A stretch of 37,223 bases of DNA from Paratractidigestivibacter sp963630635 (GTDB taxonomy: Bacteria > Actinomycetota > Coriobacteriia > Coriobacteriales > Atopobiaceae): contig CAVGOA010000020.1 in NCBI GenBank assembly GCA_963630635.1, positions 1-37,223 of the forward strand. Direction: 5' to 3'. Below are positions 30,165-37,223 of this stretch, one piece after another (position 1 is the stretch's first letter; each line of letters begins with the position of its first letter). Below the pieces are notes generated by a model that was not told where the DNA came from, ran no database searches, and saw nothing but the letters and a program-made list of their open reading frames with translations. A program made the position numbers and the translations under genes.

Positions 30165-31664
30165 CTATCTATCGCGCCTTCTGTTGTACCGGATAATCTC
30201 CGGGTGAAGACCATGATAAATGTCCATGTAGTCATTTGCAGCACGACGCCAACTAAAATCTGCATTCATGGCTTGATCCATCAACGAATGCCAGGTATCG
30301 GGCTCGGTCCAGAAAATCTCGCAGGCACCAAGGATGGTGTCGGCCATCTCGTCGGCGTTCATGTTGGCAAACGAGAAGCCCGTGCCCTCGCCGGTGAACT
30401 TGTTGTAGGCCATGACCGAGTCGCGCAGGCCGCCGGTCTCGCGCACCACGGGCAGCGTGCCGTAGCGCATGGCGATCATCTGAGACAAGCCGCAGGGCTC
30501 GAACTCAGACGGCATAAGCAGCAGGTCGCCGGCCGCGTACATACGGTGCGACAGCGCGTTGTCAAACGCGATGCAGGCGACCATCTGACCGGGGTACTTG
30601 GACTGGAAGTACTTGAAGGCTTCCTCATGGTCGTGGTCGCCGGTGCCCAGGATAACAACCTGCACGCCGCGAGACATAAGCTGGTCCATGGAGTAGCGCA
30701 CCAGGCCCAGGCCCTTTTGGTCGGTCAGGCGACCGATGGAGACGATCAGCGGGCGCGTGGGGTCGACGTTCAAGCCCAGCTCTTCCTGCAGGGCGCGCTT
30801 GCACTCGGCCTTGCCCGAGAGGTCGCCCGCCGAGTAGTTGTGCGGGATCATGGGGTCCATGCTGGGGTTCCAGATGGTCTGGTCGATGCCGTTCAAAATG
30901 CCCGAGAGGATGCTCGAGCGGCGACGGAAGATGTCGTCCAGGCCCTCGCCGTAGAAGGGCATCTGCAGCTCATAGGCATAAGACGGGCTCACGGTGGTCA
31001 GCCAGTCCGAGTAGCACAGGGCGCCCTTCATGAAGTTGATGGAGTCCTTGTCCATCGTAAGCTGATCACGGGCAGCCGCGATGGTGTCCAGGCCCAAGAC
31101 GTCGTGCAACATCGAGTTGCCGTACTGGCCCTGGAACTTGACGTTGTGCACGGTAAAGACGCACTTCACGTTGTTGCACTGCGGGACCTGGCGATAGAAC
31201 TCTCGCAGGTAGACGGGGCAAAGCGCGGTCTGCCAGTCGTTGCAGTGCAGCACATCGCACTCAAGCTCGGGCACGTGGGCAATAGCCTCGCAGATAGCCT
31301 TGGCAAAGAAGGCAAAGCGCTCGCCGTCGTCAAAGTAGCCGTACAGGCCGTCGCGGCCAAAGTAATCCTGGTTGTCCACAAAGTAGAAGTCCAGGTCCTG
31401 AAGGGTGAGCTTCTCGATGCCGCAATAGATGCTGCGCCAGCCCAGGGGCACGTAGAAATCGGCCACGTGCTTCATCTGGTCCTTGTACTGCTGCGGAATG
31501 GTCGCGTACTTGGGGCTGATAACAGCGGCTTTTGCGCCCGCGTGCTTGAGCGCGCGCGGAAGGGAGCCGGCCACGTCGCCCAGGCCGCCCGTCTTAGAGA
31601 AGGGGACCGCCTCGGAGCCCGCAAACAGGACCCTGATCTTTCTGCGCTTAGCGTTAGTTGCCAT
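30165..31664 (-). CDS. glgA: glycogen synthase GlgA
   Basis: GT5 family ADP-glucose:glycogen glucosyltransferase, 499 residues. The N-terminal SKTGGLGDVAGSLPRAL (32-48 from the first in-frame codon) contains the KTGGL ADP-glucose loop; LHCNDWQTAL, TVHNVKFQGQY, GILNGIDQTIWNP, SIGRLTDQKGLGL and SEFEPCGLSQMIAMRYGTLP follow in the family order, the last with the catalytic Glu region. The ATG at 31664 is preferred (MATNAKRRKIRVLF, the usual start just before the first beta-strand), but the ribosome binding site is weak (GAGAAAG); a codon at 31691 is in frame. A terminator-like hairpin lies 36 bp upstream, after glgD. Followed after 11 bp by the fusion enzyme. Confidence 0.97.
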   Translation of the reverse strand: MATNAKRRKIRVLFAGSEAVPFSKTGGLGDVAGSLPRALKHAGAKAAVISPKYATIPQQYKDQMKHVADFYVPLGWRSIYCGIEKLTLQDLDFYFVDNQDYFGRDGLYGYFDDGERFAFFAKAICEAIAHVPELECDVLHCNDWQTALCPVYLREFYRQVPQCNNVKCVFTVHNVKFQGQYGNSMLHDVLGLDTIAAARDQLTMDKDSINFMKGALCYSDWLTTVSPSYAYELQMPFYGEGLDDIFRRRSSILSGILNGIDQTIWNPSMDPMIPHNYSAGDLSGKAECKRALQEELGLNVDPTRPLIVSIGRLTDQKGLGLVRYSMDQLMSRGVQVVILGTGDHDHEEAFKYFQSKYPGQMVACIAFDNALSHRMYAAGDLLLMPSEFEPCGLSQMIAMRYGTLPVVRETGGLRDSVMAYNKFTGEGTGFSFANMNADEMADTILGACEIFWTEPDTWHSLMDQAMNADFSWRRAANDYMDIYHGLHPEIIRYNRRRDR

Positions 31665-31693
31665 GTCTTTCTCACTCACTCTTCTCGACACCT

Positions 31694-31740
31694 AAGAAAG
31701 GCGGCCGCGCCGGCAAGTTAACCCTGCCGGCTTGGCCGCC
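31694..31740 (-). terminator. terminator-like hairpin between glgD and glgA
   Basis: Minus strand: GGCGGCCaaGCCGGCA and TGCCGGCgcGGCCGCC pair around a ~9-nt loop with a 2-nt internal mismatch (31700-31740), then TTTCTT (31694-31699). It sits inside the glycogen operon 18 bp after the glgD stop, so it would reduce glgA relative to glgD or act as an mRNA stabiliser. Confidence 0.7.
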
Positions 31741-31757
31741 CGTCCTATACCTTTGGG

Positions 31758-32852
31758 TTACCCGTTTTGCTTCTCTTTGATGAGAACATCCTCGGGCGTG
31801 CCCCTAAGCTCGGTACCAGCGGGAACGATGTTGTTGCGGTCAACAATGGCGTTCTCGACGCGGGCGCCGGTCTTAACAACGCAGCCCTGCATCACGATCG
31901 CGGCGCGCACGGTTGCGCCGGGCTCGATGATGACGTCGCGGCCCAGAATCGAGTCGCTCACGTTGCCGTAGATACGGCAGCCGGACGAAATCCTGGAGTT
32001 GCTCACGCGGGAGCCAACCTCGTTCTTTGCGGGAGGCGTGTCGTGAGCCTTGGTCTTGATGGTACGGTCCTCGGGGAACAGCTCGTCCTGGACAACCGGG
32101 TTGAGCAGGTCCATGTTGGCGCGGTAGTAGTCGCGCTTGTTGAAGAGGGGCGCCACGTAGCCGTCAAAGTTGTAGGTGCGCACGTTAAGACGGCCAAAGT
32201 CGTCGGCCATGGCCTCGAAGATGTCCAGGTAGTCCGTGGGGGCGTACCAGTCGAACATGTCCAGAAGAAGCTGGCGGCTAATGACAAAGACGTCCAGGAA
32301 CATGGTGTCGCCATAGACGACGCCGTTGCTCACGCCGGTGACACGGCCGTCGGCAACGTCAAAGCGCACGACGTCGTCGTACTTGGCGTCGGCCTTCTTG
32401 GTGACCACGGTGATGTCTGCGCCGGACTCTTTGTGGGCGGCGTAGACCTCCTTGAGGTCGATGTTGGCGATGATGTTGGCCGTCGAGAAGAACACGGCAT
32501 CGGCGGTGGTACGGGTGAAGAACGCCTTGTTGTGAACCAGGTCGCGAAGCAGGAAGCGAGCGCCGGTACGAGAGGTACCAAAGGCGCTGCCCGGCAGCAC
32601 AAACAGGCCGCCGTTCTTGCGGTCAAGACCCCAGTCCTTGCCCGAACCAATGTGGTCGATCAAGGAGCGGTAGTTGTACGGCATGACCACACCGACGCTG
32701 CGGACGCCGGCGTTGACCAGGTTGGACAAAGCAAAGTCGACCATGCGGTAACGGCCCAGGTAGGGCACAGAGGCAACCGGGCGGGTCGAAGAAAGCGCAC
32801 TGGACTCCTTGGCGGAGTAGTTGCAGGTAACCAGACCAATAACCTTATCCAT
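31758..32852 (-). CDS. glgD: glucose-1-phosphate adenylyltransferase subunit GlgD
   Basis: 364-residue GlgD, the regulatory-type second subunit of ADP-glucose pyrophosphorylase. It follows the same fold as GlgC (RYRMVDFALSNLVNAGV, left-handed beta-helix C-terminus with SNSRISSGCRIYGNVSDSIL), but the N-terminal GGxGxRL nucleotide loop is missing: LVTCNYSAKESSALSS stands there, and this loss defines GlgD. On its own it is therefore expected to be inactive and to boost GlgC. The ATG is 2 bp after the glgC stop and the ribosome binding site GGGGGAG is inside the glgC end, so translation is coupled. Known mainly from Gram-positive glycogen makers. Confidence 0.95.
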   Translation of the reverse strand: MDKVIGLVTCNYSAKESSALSSTRPVASVPYLGRYRMVDFALSNLVNAGVRSVGVVMPYNYRSLIDHIGSGKDWGLDRKNGGLFVLPGSAFGTSRTGARFLLRDLVHNKAFFTRTTADAVFFSTANIIANIDLKEVYAAHKESGADITVVTKKADAKYDDVVRFDVADGRVTGVSNGVVYGDTMFLDVFVISRQLLLDMFDWYAPTDYLDIFEAMADDFGRLNVRTYNFDGYVAPLFNKRDYYRANMDLLNPVVQDELFPEDRTIKTKAHDTPPAKNEVGSRVSNSRISSGCRIYGNVSDSILGRDVIIEPGATVRAAIVMQGCVVKTGARVENAIVDRNNIVPAGTELRGTPEDVLIKEKQNG

Positions 32853-32854
32853 GA

Positions 32855-34003
32855 TTAGTTCTCCCCCTTTCCAACAACAACGTCGTTGCCAATGACGGCG
32901 GTGTCCTTAGTCACGTCCACGCTGCCGAGGTTGACGTTCTCCTCGACAACCGAGTTCTCGCCCAGGATGGCGCGCACAACGTGGGCGCCGGCCTTGACCT
33001 TGGCGCCGGGGAGAAGGACGGAGTCCTCTACCGTGGCGCGCTCGCCGATGTAGGCATCGGTGGACAGAATCGAGTGCTTGGCGGTTCCCAAGATCTTGCA
33101 GCCGTTGGAGACCAGGCAGTCGTCCACGTTGCCGTCCTTGCCCACGTACGCCGGCGGGCGCATGGAGCTGTTGGACATGATCGGGAAGTCCTTGCTGTAG
33201 ATGTCGAAGGCGGGGTTGGGGCCCAGCAGGTCCATGCTCGTCTCGTGGTAGCTCGAGATGGTGCCAACGTCGCGCCAGAAGCCGCGGAACTCGTAGGTAA
33301 AGAGGCGCTTGCCCTCGTCGAGCAGCTTGGGGATGACATTCTTGCCAAAGTCGTGCTCGGAAGTGGAGTCGACGGCGTCCTCTTTAAGGGCGCGGACGAG
33401 AAGATCGGTGCTAAAGATGTAGATGCCCATGGAAGCGAGGTTCGAATCGGGCTGCTTGGGCTTCTCGGTGAACTTGGTGATGCGGCCCGACTCGTCGGCG
33501 GTGATGATGCCAAAGCGGGAGGCCTCTTCCCAGGGCACGGGCATGACCGCGATGGTCAAGTCGGCGTTGTTGGCCTTGTGGGTGGCCAGCATGTCGGCGT
33601 AGTCCATGCGGTAGAGCTGGTCGCCGGAGAGAATGAGCACGTAGTCGGCATCGTTTTGCTCGATGTAGCCCAGGTTTTGGGTCACGGCGTCGGCCGTGCC
33701 CTCGTACCAGGCGCCACCGGTCTGCGTGGCGTACGGCGGAAGAATCGAGACGCCGCCCTCGCGGTCGTCAAGGTTCCAGGCCTCGCCCGTGCCGATGTAG
33801 TTGTGCAGCAGGTACGGACGGTACTGGGTAAGGACACCCACCGTCGTGACACCCGAGTTCGCGCAGTTGGACAACGCGAAGTCGATGATGCGGAACTTGC
33901 CGCCGAATGAGACCGCAGGCTTAGCGACGTTGCTCGTCAAGGCGCCCAGGCGGCTGCCTTGGCCACCGGCGAGAAGCATCGCGATGCACTCCTTTTTGCT
34001 CAT
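32855..34003 (-). CDS. glgC: glucose-1-phosphate adenylyltransferase catalytic subunit GlgC
   Basis: Makes ADP-glucose from ATP and glucose-1-phosphate, the committed step of glycogen synthesis. 382 residues from the ATG at 34003 (AAAGGAG 8 nt upstream; an in-frame TTG six codons earlier overlaps this site). AMLLAGGQGSRLGALT at 8-23 is the nucleotide loop, AKPAVSFGGKFRIIDFALSN follows, then WYEGTADAVTQNL, SGDQLYRMDY, and a beta-helix C-terminus of hexapeptide repeats (GCKILGTAKHSIL). Coupled to glgD; 59 bp downstream of glgP with a small palindrome between them. Confidence 0.97.
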   Translation of the reverse strand: MSKKECIAMLLAGGQGSRLGALTSNVAKPAVSFGGKFRIIDFALSNCANSGVTTVGVLTQYRPYLLHNYIGTGEAWNLDDREGGVSILPPYATQTGGAWYEGTADAVTQNLGYIEQNDADYVLILSGDQLYRMDYADMLATHKANNADLTIAVMPVPWEEASRFGIITADESGRITKFTEKPKQPDSNLASMGIYIFSTDLLVRALKEDAVDSTSEHDFGKNVIPKLLDEGKRLFTYEFRGFWRDVGTISSYHETSMDLLGPNPAFDIYSKDFPIMSNSSMRPPAYVGKDGNVDDCLVSNGCKILGTAKHSILSTDAYIGERATVEDSVLLPGAKVKAGAHVVRAILGENSVVEENVNLGSVDVTKDTAVIGNDVVVGKGEN

Positions 34004-34037
34004 TCCCCCCACTCCTTTCAAACTTGCTTATCTAGAA

Positions 34038-34054
34038 CGAGACGGTATGTCTCG
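34038..34054. promoter_or_regulatory. small palindrome between glgP and glgC
   Basis: CGAGAC GGTAT GTCTCG, perfect 6-bp arms and 5-nt loop, 35 bp upstream of the glgC start and in the glgP-glgC spacer. It could be an operator or an mRNA processing hairpin; too small to be a terminator. Confidence 0.35.
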
Positions 34055-34062
34055 ACCAATAC

Positions 34063-36507
34063 CTAGCTCCTAATGTGCCAAATATCTTCCATGTATTCAT
34101 GGATAGTTCTGTCACTGGAGAAGAACCCGGCCTTAGCGGTATTGTGAAGCGCCGAACGGTTCCACGAACGGCGGTCAGCGTAGGCCGCGGTGAGCTCGTC
34201 CCAGGCCTGGACGTAGGCGTAGAAGTCGCCCATGACCAGATACGGGTCGTTCTCGACCATGAGGTGATCGCGCACGCTCTCGAAGTTGCCCGACAGGCCC
34301 GCCAGGGTGCCGTCGGTAAGCTGGTCGACGATGCGGCCAATACGAGCGCGGTCGTTGTTGTACATATCCCAAGCGTAGTAGCGGCCGGAAGCCTGGAGCT
34401 CCTCGACCTCCTCGGTCTTCATACCAAAGATCTTGATGTTCTCGGGGCCAACGAGCTGGGAGATCTCGACGTTGGAGCCGTCAAGGGTGCCCAGGGTAAG
34501 GGCGCCGTTCATCATGAGCTTCATGTTGGAGGTACCAGAGGCCTCGGTGCCCGCAAGGCTGATCTGCTCGGAGATGTCGGCCGCGGAGTAGATGTACTGC
34601 GCGTTAGACACGGCAAAGTTGGGGACAAAGGCCACGCGAATCTTGTCGTTGACGCGCGGGTCGTTGTTCACGACGTCTGCCAGGGAGTTGATCAGACGGA
34701 TGACCTCCTTGGCAAAGGCATAGCTCTGGGCCGCCTTGCCCGAGAAGATGAAGGCCGTGGGCTGCGGGTTGAAGTTGGGGTCGTCCAGGATGCGGTTGCG
34801 AAGGTCCAAGATCTTGAAGACCGAAAGCAGCTGGCGCTTGTAGGCGTGGAAGCGCTTGACCTGCACGTCAAAGACCATGTTGGTGTCAAGGACAGTGCCG
34901 GTGGTCTCCTTAATGTAGGCGGCCAGGCGCTCCTTGTTGGTCTTCTTAGCGGCGTCCATGGCGTCGAGGAACGCGGCGTCCTTCTCAAAAGGAATCAGCT
35001 TCTCAAGCTCGTCGGCGTCGTCCAGCCAGCCCTCGCCAATGGCCGAGGTGATGATCTTGGAGTATGCCGGGTTGGCCTCGCGCAGGAAGCGACGGTGGGT
35101 CACGCCGTTGGTCTTGTTGTTAAAGAGTTCGGGCTCAAGGGTGGCGAAGTCCTTGAAGGTCTCGCGCTTGAGGATGTCGGAGTGCAGCGCAGAAACGCCG
35201 TTGACGGAGTGCGAGAAGATGATGGAGAGGTTAGCCATGCGCACCTGGCCGTCCCACAGGATGGCGGTGTTGCGCAGGACGTCGGTCCAAGAGCCGTTGT
35301 CGGCACCGAGCTTCTCGGAGAGGCCGTCGCGCCAGCGGCGGTCGATCTCCTCGATGAACATGTAGAGGCGCGGGAGAAGGGTACGGAAGGTGTTGATGGG
35401 CCACTTCTCAAGAGCCTCGGGCATGACGGTGTGGTTGGTGAACGAGACGGTCTCGTGGGCGATCTTGAAGGCCAGGTCGAAGTCCACGCCCTTCTCGTCA
35501 ACAAGAAGACGCATGAGCTCGGGGCCGCACATGGCGGGGTGGGTGTCGTTGGTGTGGACCGAGACGTGCTTGCCCAGGTTCTCCCAATCGGGACCGTAGT
35601 CCTTCTCGTAGTCCTTGAGGATGGTCTGCAGGCCAGCCGAGACAAACAGGTACTCCTGCTTCAAGCGCAGCATGCGGCCGTGCTCACCGGCGTCGTTGGG
35701 GTACAGGATGGTCGAGATGGCCTCGACGTCCGAGCGGAACTTGTTGGCCTTGGCGTAGTCGCCGGCGTTGAAGGCATCGAGGTCGAAGTCCTCGGTAGCG
35801 GGCTCGGCGCTCCAAAGGCGCAGCTTGTTCACGGTACGGCCGGCGTAGCCAATGATGGGCACGTCGTAAGGCACGGCGCGAACAAGGTCGCCGCCCTCCT
35901 CGGTGAACCAGTACTTGCCGTCCTCGCCCTCGTGGCGCACGACGTGGCCGTTGAAGCGAACAAGAACCGCGGAGGAGTCCTTGCGGGTCTCCCAAGGGAA
36001 GCCGTTGGCAAGCCAGTTATCGGTGCGCTCGACCTGACGGCCGCCCTCGATGTCCTGGTGGAACAGGCCGTAGCGGTAACGCATGCCGTTGCCGTAGCCG
36101 GCCATGCCGTTGTGGGCCATGGAAGCCAGGAAGCAGGCAGCCAGACGACCAAGGCCGCCGTTGCCCAGGCCGGGGTCGACCTCCTGGCGGCAGATGGTGT
36201 CAAGATCGATGTCCATGTCCTTCAAGGCGTCCTCGACCAGGTCGCGAATGCCCAGGTTAATCAGGTAGTTGTCAAGCAGCGGTCCAATGAGGAACTCGAG
36301 GGAGAAGTAGAAGACCTTCTTCTCGTCCTGGGTGTGGGACTCGGGCATGAGCGCGTTGCCCTTAGAGGCAATGAGCTTAGCGAGCACCTGGTACTTCTCG
36401 AGGTCGCTGCACTTGTCCAAGGTCTTGCCCAGCTCGGCCTGGCAGGTATCGCGGTACTGCTGCGCGAAGTCGAGCTTGGTCTCGAAGATCTTGTCGTTGT
36501 TTTGCAT
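34063..36507 (-). CDS. glgP: glycogen/starch/alpha-glucan phosphorylase GlgP
   Basis: GT35 enzyme, releasing glucose-1-phosphate from glycogen with phosphate and PLP. 814 residues, full length. Motifs: QEVDPGLGNGGLGRLAACFL near 110, YGNGMRYRYGLFHQ, NDTHPAMCGPELMRLL, ALEKWPINTF, NGVTHRRFL, FVPNFAVSNAQ and the PLP Lys663 in EASGTSNMKLMMNGA followed by TLDGSNVEI. AAAGGGGAG lies 4 nt before the ATG. Second gene of the cluster after glgB (104 bp upstream). Having synthesis and breakdown enzymes together suggests coordinated turnover rather than opposing regulation. Confidence 0.97.
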   Translation of the reverse strand: MQNNDKIFETKLDFAQQYRDTCQAELGKTLDKCSDLEKYQVLAKLIASKGNALMPESHTQDEKKVFYFSLEFLIGPLLDNYLINLGIRDLVEDALKDMDIDLDTICRQEVDPGLGNGGLGRLAACFLASMAHNGMAGYGNGMRYRYGLFHQDIEGGRQVERTDNWLANGFPWETRKDSSAVLVRFNGHVVRHEGEDGKYWFTEEGGDLVRAVPYDVPIIGYAGRTVNKLRLWSAEPATEDFDLDAFNAGDYAKANKFRSDVEAISTILYPNDAGEHGRMLRLKQEYLFVSAGLQTILKDYEKDYGPDWENLGKHVSVHTNDTHPAMCGPELMRLLVDEKGVDFDLAFKIAHETVSFTNHTVMPEALEKWPINTFRTLLPRLYMFIEEIDRRWRDGLSEKLGADNGSWTDVLRNTAILWDGQVRMANLSIIFSHSVNGVSALHSDILKRETFKDFATLEPELFNNKTNGVTHRRFLREANPAYSKIITSAIGEGWLDDADELEKLIPFEKDAAFLDAMDAAKKTNKERLAAYIKETTGTVLDTNMVFDVQVKRFHAYKRQLLSVFKILDLRNRILDDPNFNPQPTAFIFSGKAAQSYAFAKEVIRLINSLADVVNNDPRVNDKIRVAFVPNFAVSNAQYIYSAADISEQISLAGTEASGTSNMKLMMNGALTLGTLDGSNVEISQLVGPENIKIFGMKTEEVEELQASGRYYAWDMYNNDRARIGRIVDQLTDGTLAGLSGNFESVRDHLMVENDPYLVMGDFYAYVQAWDELTAAYADRRSWNRSALHNTAKAGFFSSDRTIHEYMEDIWHIRS

Positions 36508-36554
36508 GAAACTCCCCTTTTAAAACTGTAGTGCGGACAGAAGACGACATGTCG

Positions 36555-36572
36555 CGCGGCGGGGCCGCCGCG
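36555..36572. other. GC-rich palindrome in the glgB-glgP spacer
   Basis: CGCGGCGG GG CCGCCGCG (8-bp arms), next to a GACATGTC palindrome at about 36546-36553. No U-run, so at most an mRNA secondary structure. The 104-bp spacer holds no gene. Confidence 0.35.
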
Positions 36573-36611
36573 TGTGCGTGGGCGAGCGCGCGAATGTACG
36601 CCTCCTATAAC

Positions 36612-37223
36612 TTACTTCTTCGACGACTTTCTTGCCTTGGAAGCAGCTTTTTTGTTGCTTACGGACGGTACTTTTTTAGTTGCGGGCTTGGCCGAGGCGG
36701 GCTTTTTGGCCGGAGCGGGCGTTGTGGCCGGCTTCTCGGCGGGCGCCGGGGCGGGCGCGGGCTTGGGAGCCGGCTTGGCCGCGGGCTTCTCAACGGGCTT
36801 GGCCGCGGGCTTCTCGACGGGCTTCTCGGCCACCTTGGGCTCGGCGGGCTTGGCCGCGGCCTTCTCGGCTGCGGGCTTCTTGGCGGCGGGCTTAGCAGCG
36901 GGCTTGGCGGCGGGCTTGGCCGCGGCCTTCTTGGGAGCCCCGGCCTTGGCGGCCTCGCCCTTCTTGGCGGGCTTGCGCTGGACGCCGGCGCCCTTGAGCA
37001 CCAGGCCACCCAGGGGCGGCACGCGAAGGACCACGGACTGCTCGCGGCCGTTCCAGGCCACGTCCTCGCACTTGAGCTTCTCGCCGTTCACCACGCCAGA
37101 GCCGCCAAACTCCGCAGAATCGGAGTTGAAGGCCTCGGCCCAGTAATTCCACGTGGGCACGCCCAGGCGGAAGTCCTCGCGGGCGTTGACGTCAAAGTTG
37201 AGAAGAACCACCAGGTCGTCGGC
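36612..37223 (-). CDS. glgB: 1,4-alpha-glucan branching enzyme GlgB, C-terminal end with Ala/Pro/Lys-rich tail (partial)
   Basis: 204 residues open to the window edge. The first ~75 visible residues match the C-terminal beta-domain of GlgB: LLNFDVNAREDFRLGVPT, WAEAFNSDSAEFGGSG and VLRVPPLGGLVL, where GlgB normally ends. Here about 125 more residues follow, almost all Ala, Pro, Lys and Glu in PAAKPAAKPAAK-type repeats, ending in KKAASKARKSSKK, much like histone H1 or mycobacterial nucleoid-protein tails. The repeat is in frame and ends at a single stop, so it seems genuine. The catalytic GH13 domain is outside the window. First visible gene of the glycogen cluster. Confidence 0.85.
   Translation of the reverse strand, partial: ADDLVVLLNFDVNAREDFRLGVPTWNYWAEAFNSDSAEFGGSGVVNGEKLKCEDVAWNGREQSVVLRVPPLGGLVLKGAGVQRKPAKKGEAAKAGAPKKAAAKPAAKPAAKPAAKKPAAEKAAAKPAEPKVAEKPVEKPAAKPVEKPAAKPAPKPAPAPAPAEKPATTPAPAKKPASAKPATKKVPSVSNKKAASKARKSSKK

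Noticed and set aside
34075..36531. 818-residue plus-strand frame opposite glgP
   Set aside because: Mirror of a highly conserved phosphorylase; its Val/Leu/Gly/Asp pattern is the antisense of the glgP codons.

Overview
This is a high-GC stretch of bacterial chromosome. Dense ATG/GTG-start genes, clear purine-rich ribosome binding sites, the veg-ispE neighbour pair, a GlgC/GlgD two-subunit glycogen pathway and many hairpin-forming intergenic repeats fit an actinobacterium of class Coriobacteriia (an Olsenella/Atopobium/Collinsella relative). The placement is inferred from gene content and composition, not from a marker gene search. One run of 70 N (18776-18845) is an assembly gap next to an inverted-repeat array. 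Both window edges cut genes: ispE at the left and glgB at the right.

Layout. 1-823 (minus): veg then ispE (isoprenoid synthesis), divergent from an M24 Xaa-Pro peptidase gene (1079-2158, plus). 2339-3843 (minus): rdgB and nagB. 3972-5937: an accessory segment with a 134-bp inverted-repeat element and a Schlafen/AlbA_2-type ATP-binding protein gene between two long direct repeats. 5937-7472 (minus): a MurE-type ligase, divergent from tRNA-Val and rph (plus). 8502-8740: a second copy of the 134-bp element and a bidirectional terminator. 8780-9994 (minus): iron alcohol dehydrogenase. 10307-12321 (plus): two overlapping TPR-like paralogues. 12351-12788 (minus): tRNA-Leu, tRNA-Glu, two terminators and a tRNA-derived remnant. 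12813-17348 (minus): a DUF234-type ATPase gene with a near-consensus promoter, followed by mazG, a DivIC/FtsB-like gene and a Ppx/GppA gene. 17524-18552 (plus): a YitT-family membrane protein flanked by a 20-bp inverted repeat. 18591-18775: palindromic repeat array, then the gap. 18855-22313 (minus): mfd. 22433-23644 (minus): MalY/PatB-type lyase. 23769-24020 (plus): small zinc-ribbon protein with a double-glycine leader-like N-terminus. 24317-25630 (plus): AAA_14/DUF4143-type ATPase. 25735-26697 (minus): AbiEi/DUF559-like protein between two copies of a 58-bp hairpin. 26875-37223 (minus): glycogen cluster.

The glycogen cluster reads glgB, glgP, glgC, glgD, glgA, GH13-GH77 fusion. GlgC/GlgD make ADP-glucose, GlgA polymerises it, GlgB branches it, GlgP releases glucose-1-phosphate, and the fusion enzyme can trim and rearrange maltodextrins. 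A terminator-like hairpin between glgD and glgA suggests uneven expression, and a strong hairpin closes the cluster.

The most unusual signals lie outside the housekeeping genes: (1) two ~134-bp elements whose terminal stems differ in sequence but stay paired; (2) three genes bounded by repeats, two of them defence-like orphans between direct repeats and one transporter-like gene between inverted repeats; (3) the nested inverted array beside the gap; (4) a tRNA 3'-end duplication around palindromic DNA; (5) the leader-like zinc-ribbon peptide; (6) a histone-H1-like Ala/Pro/Lys tail on the branching enzyme.
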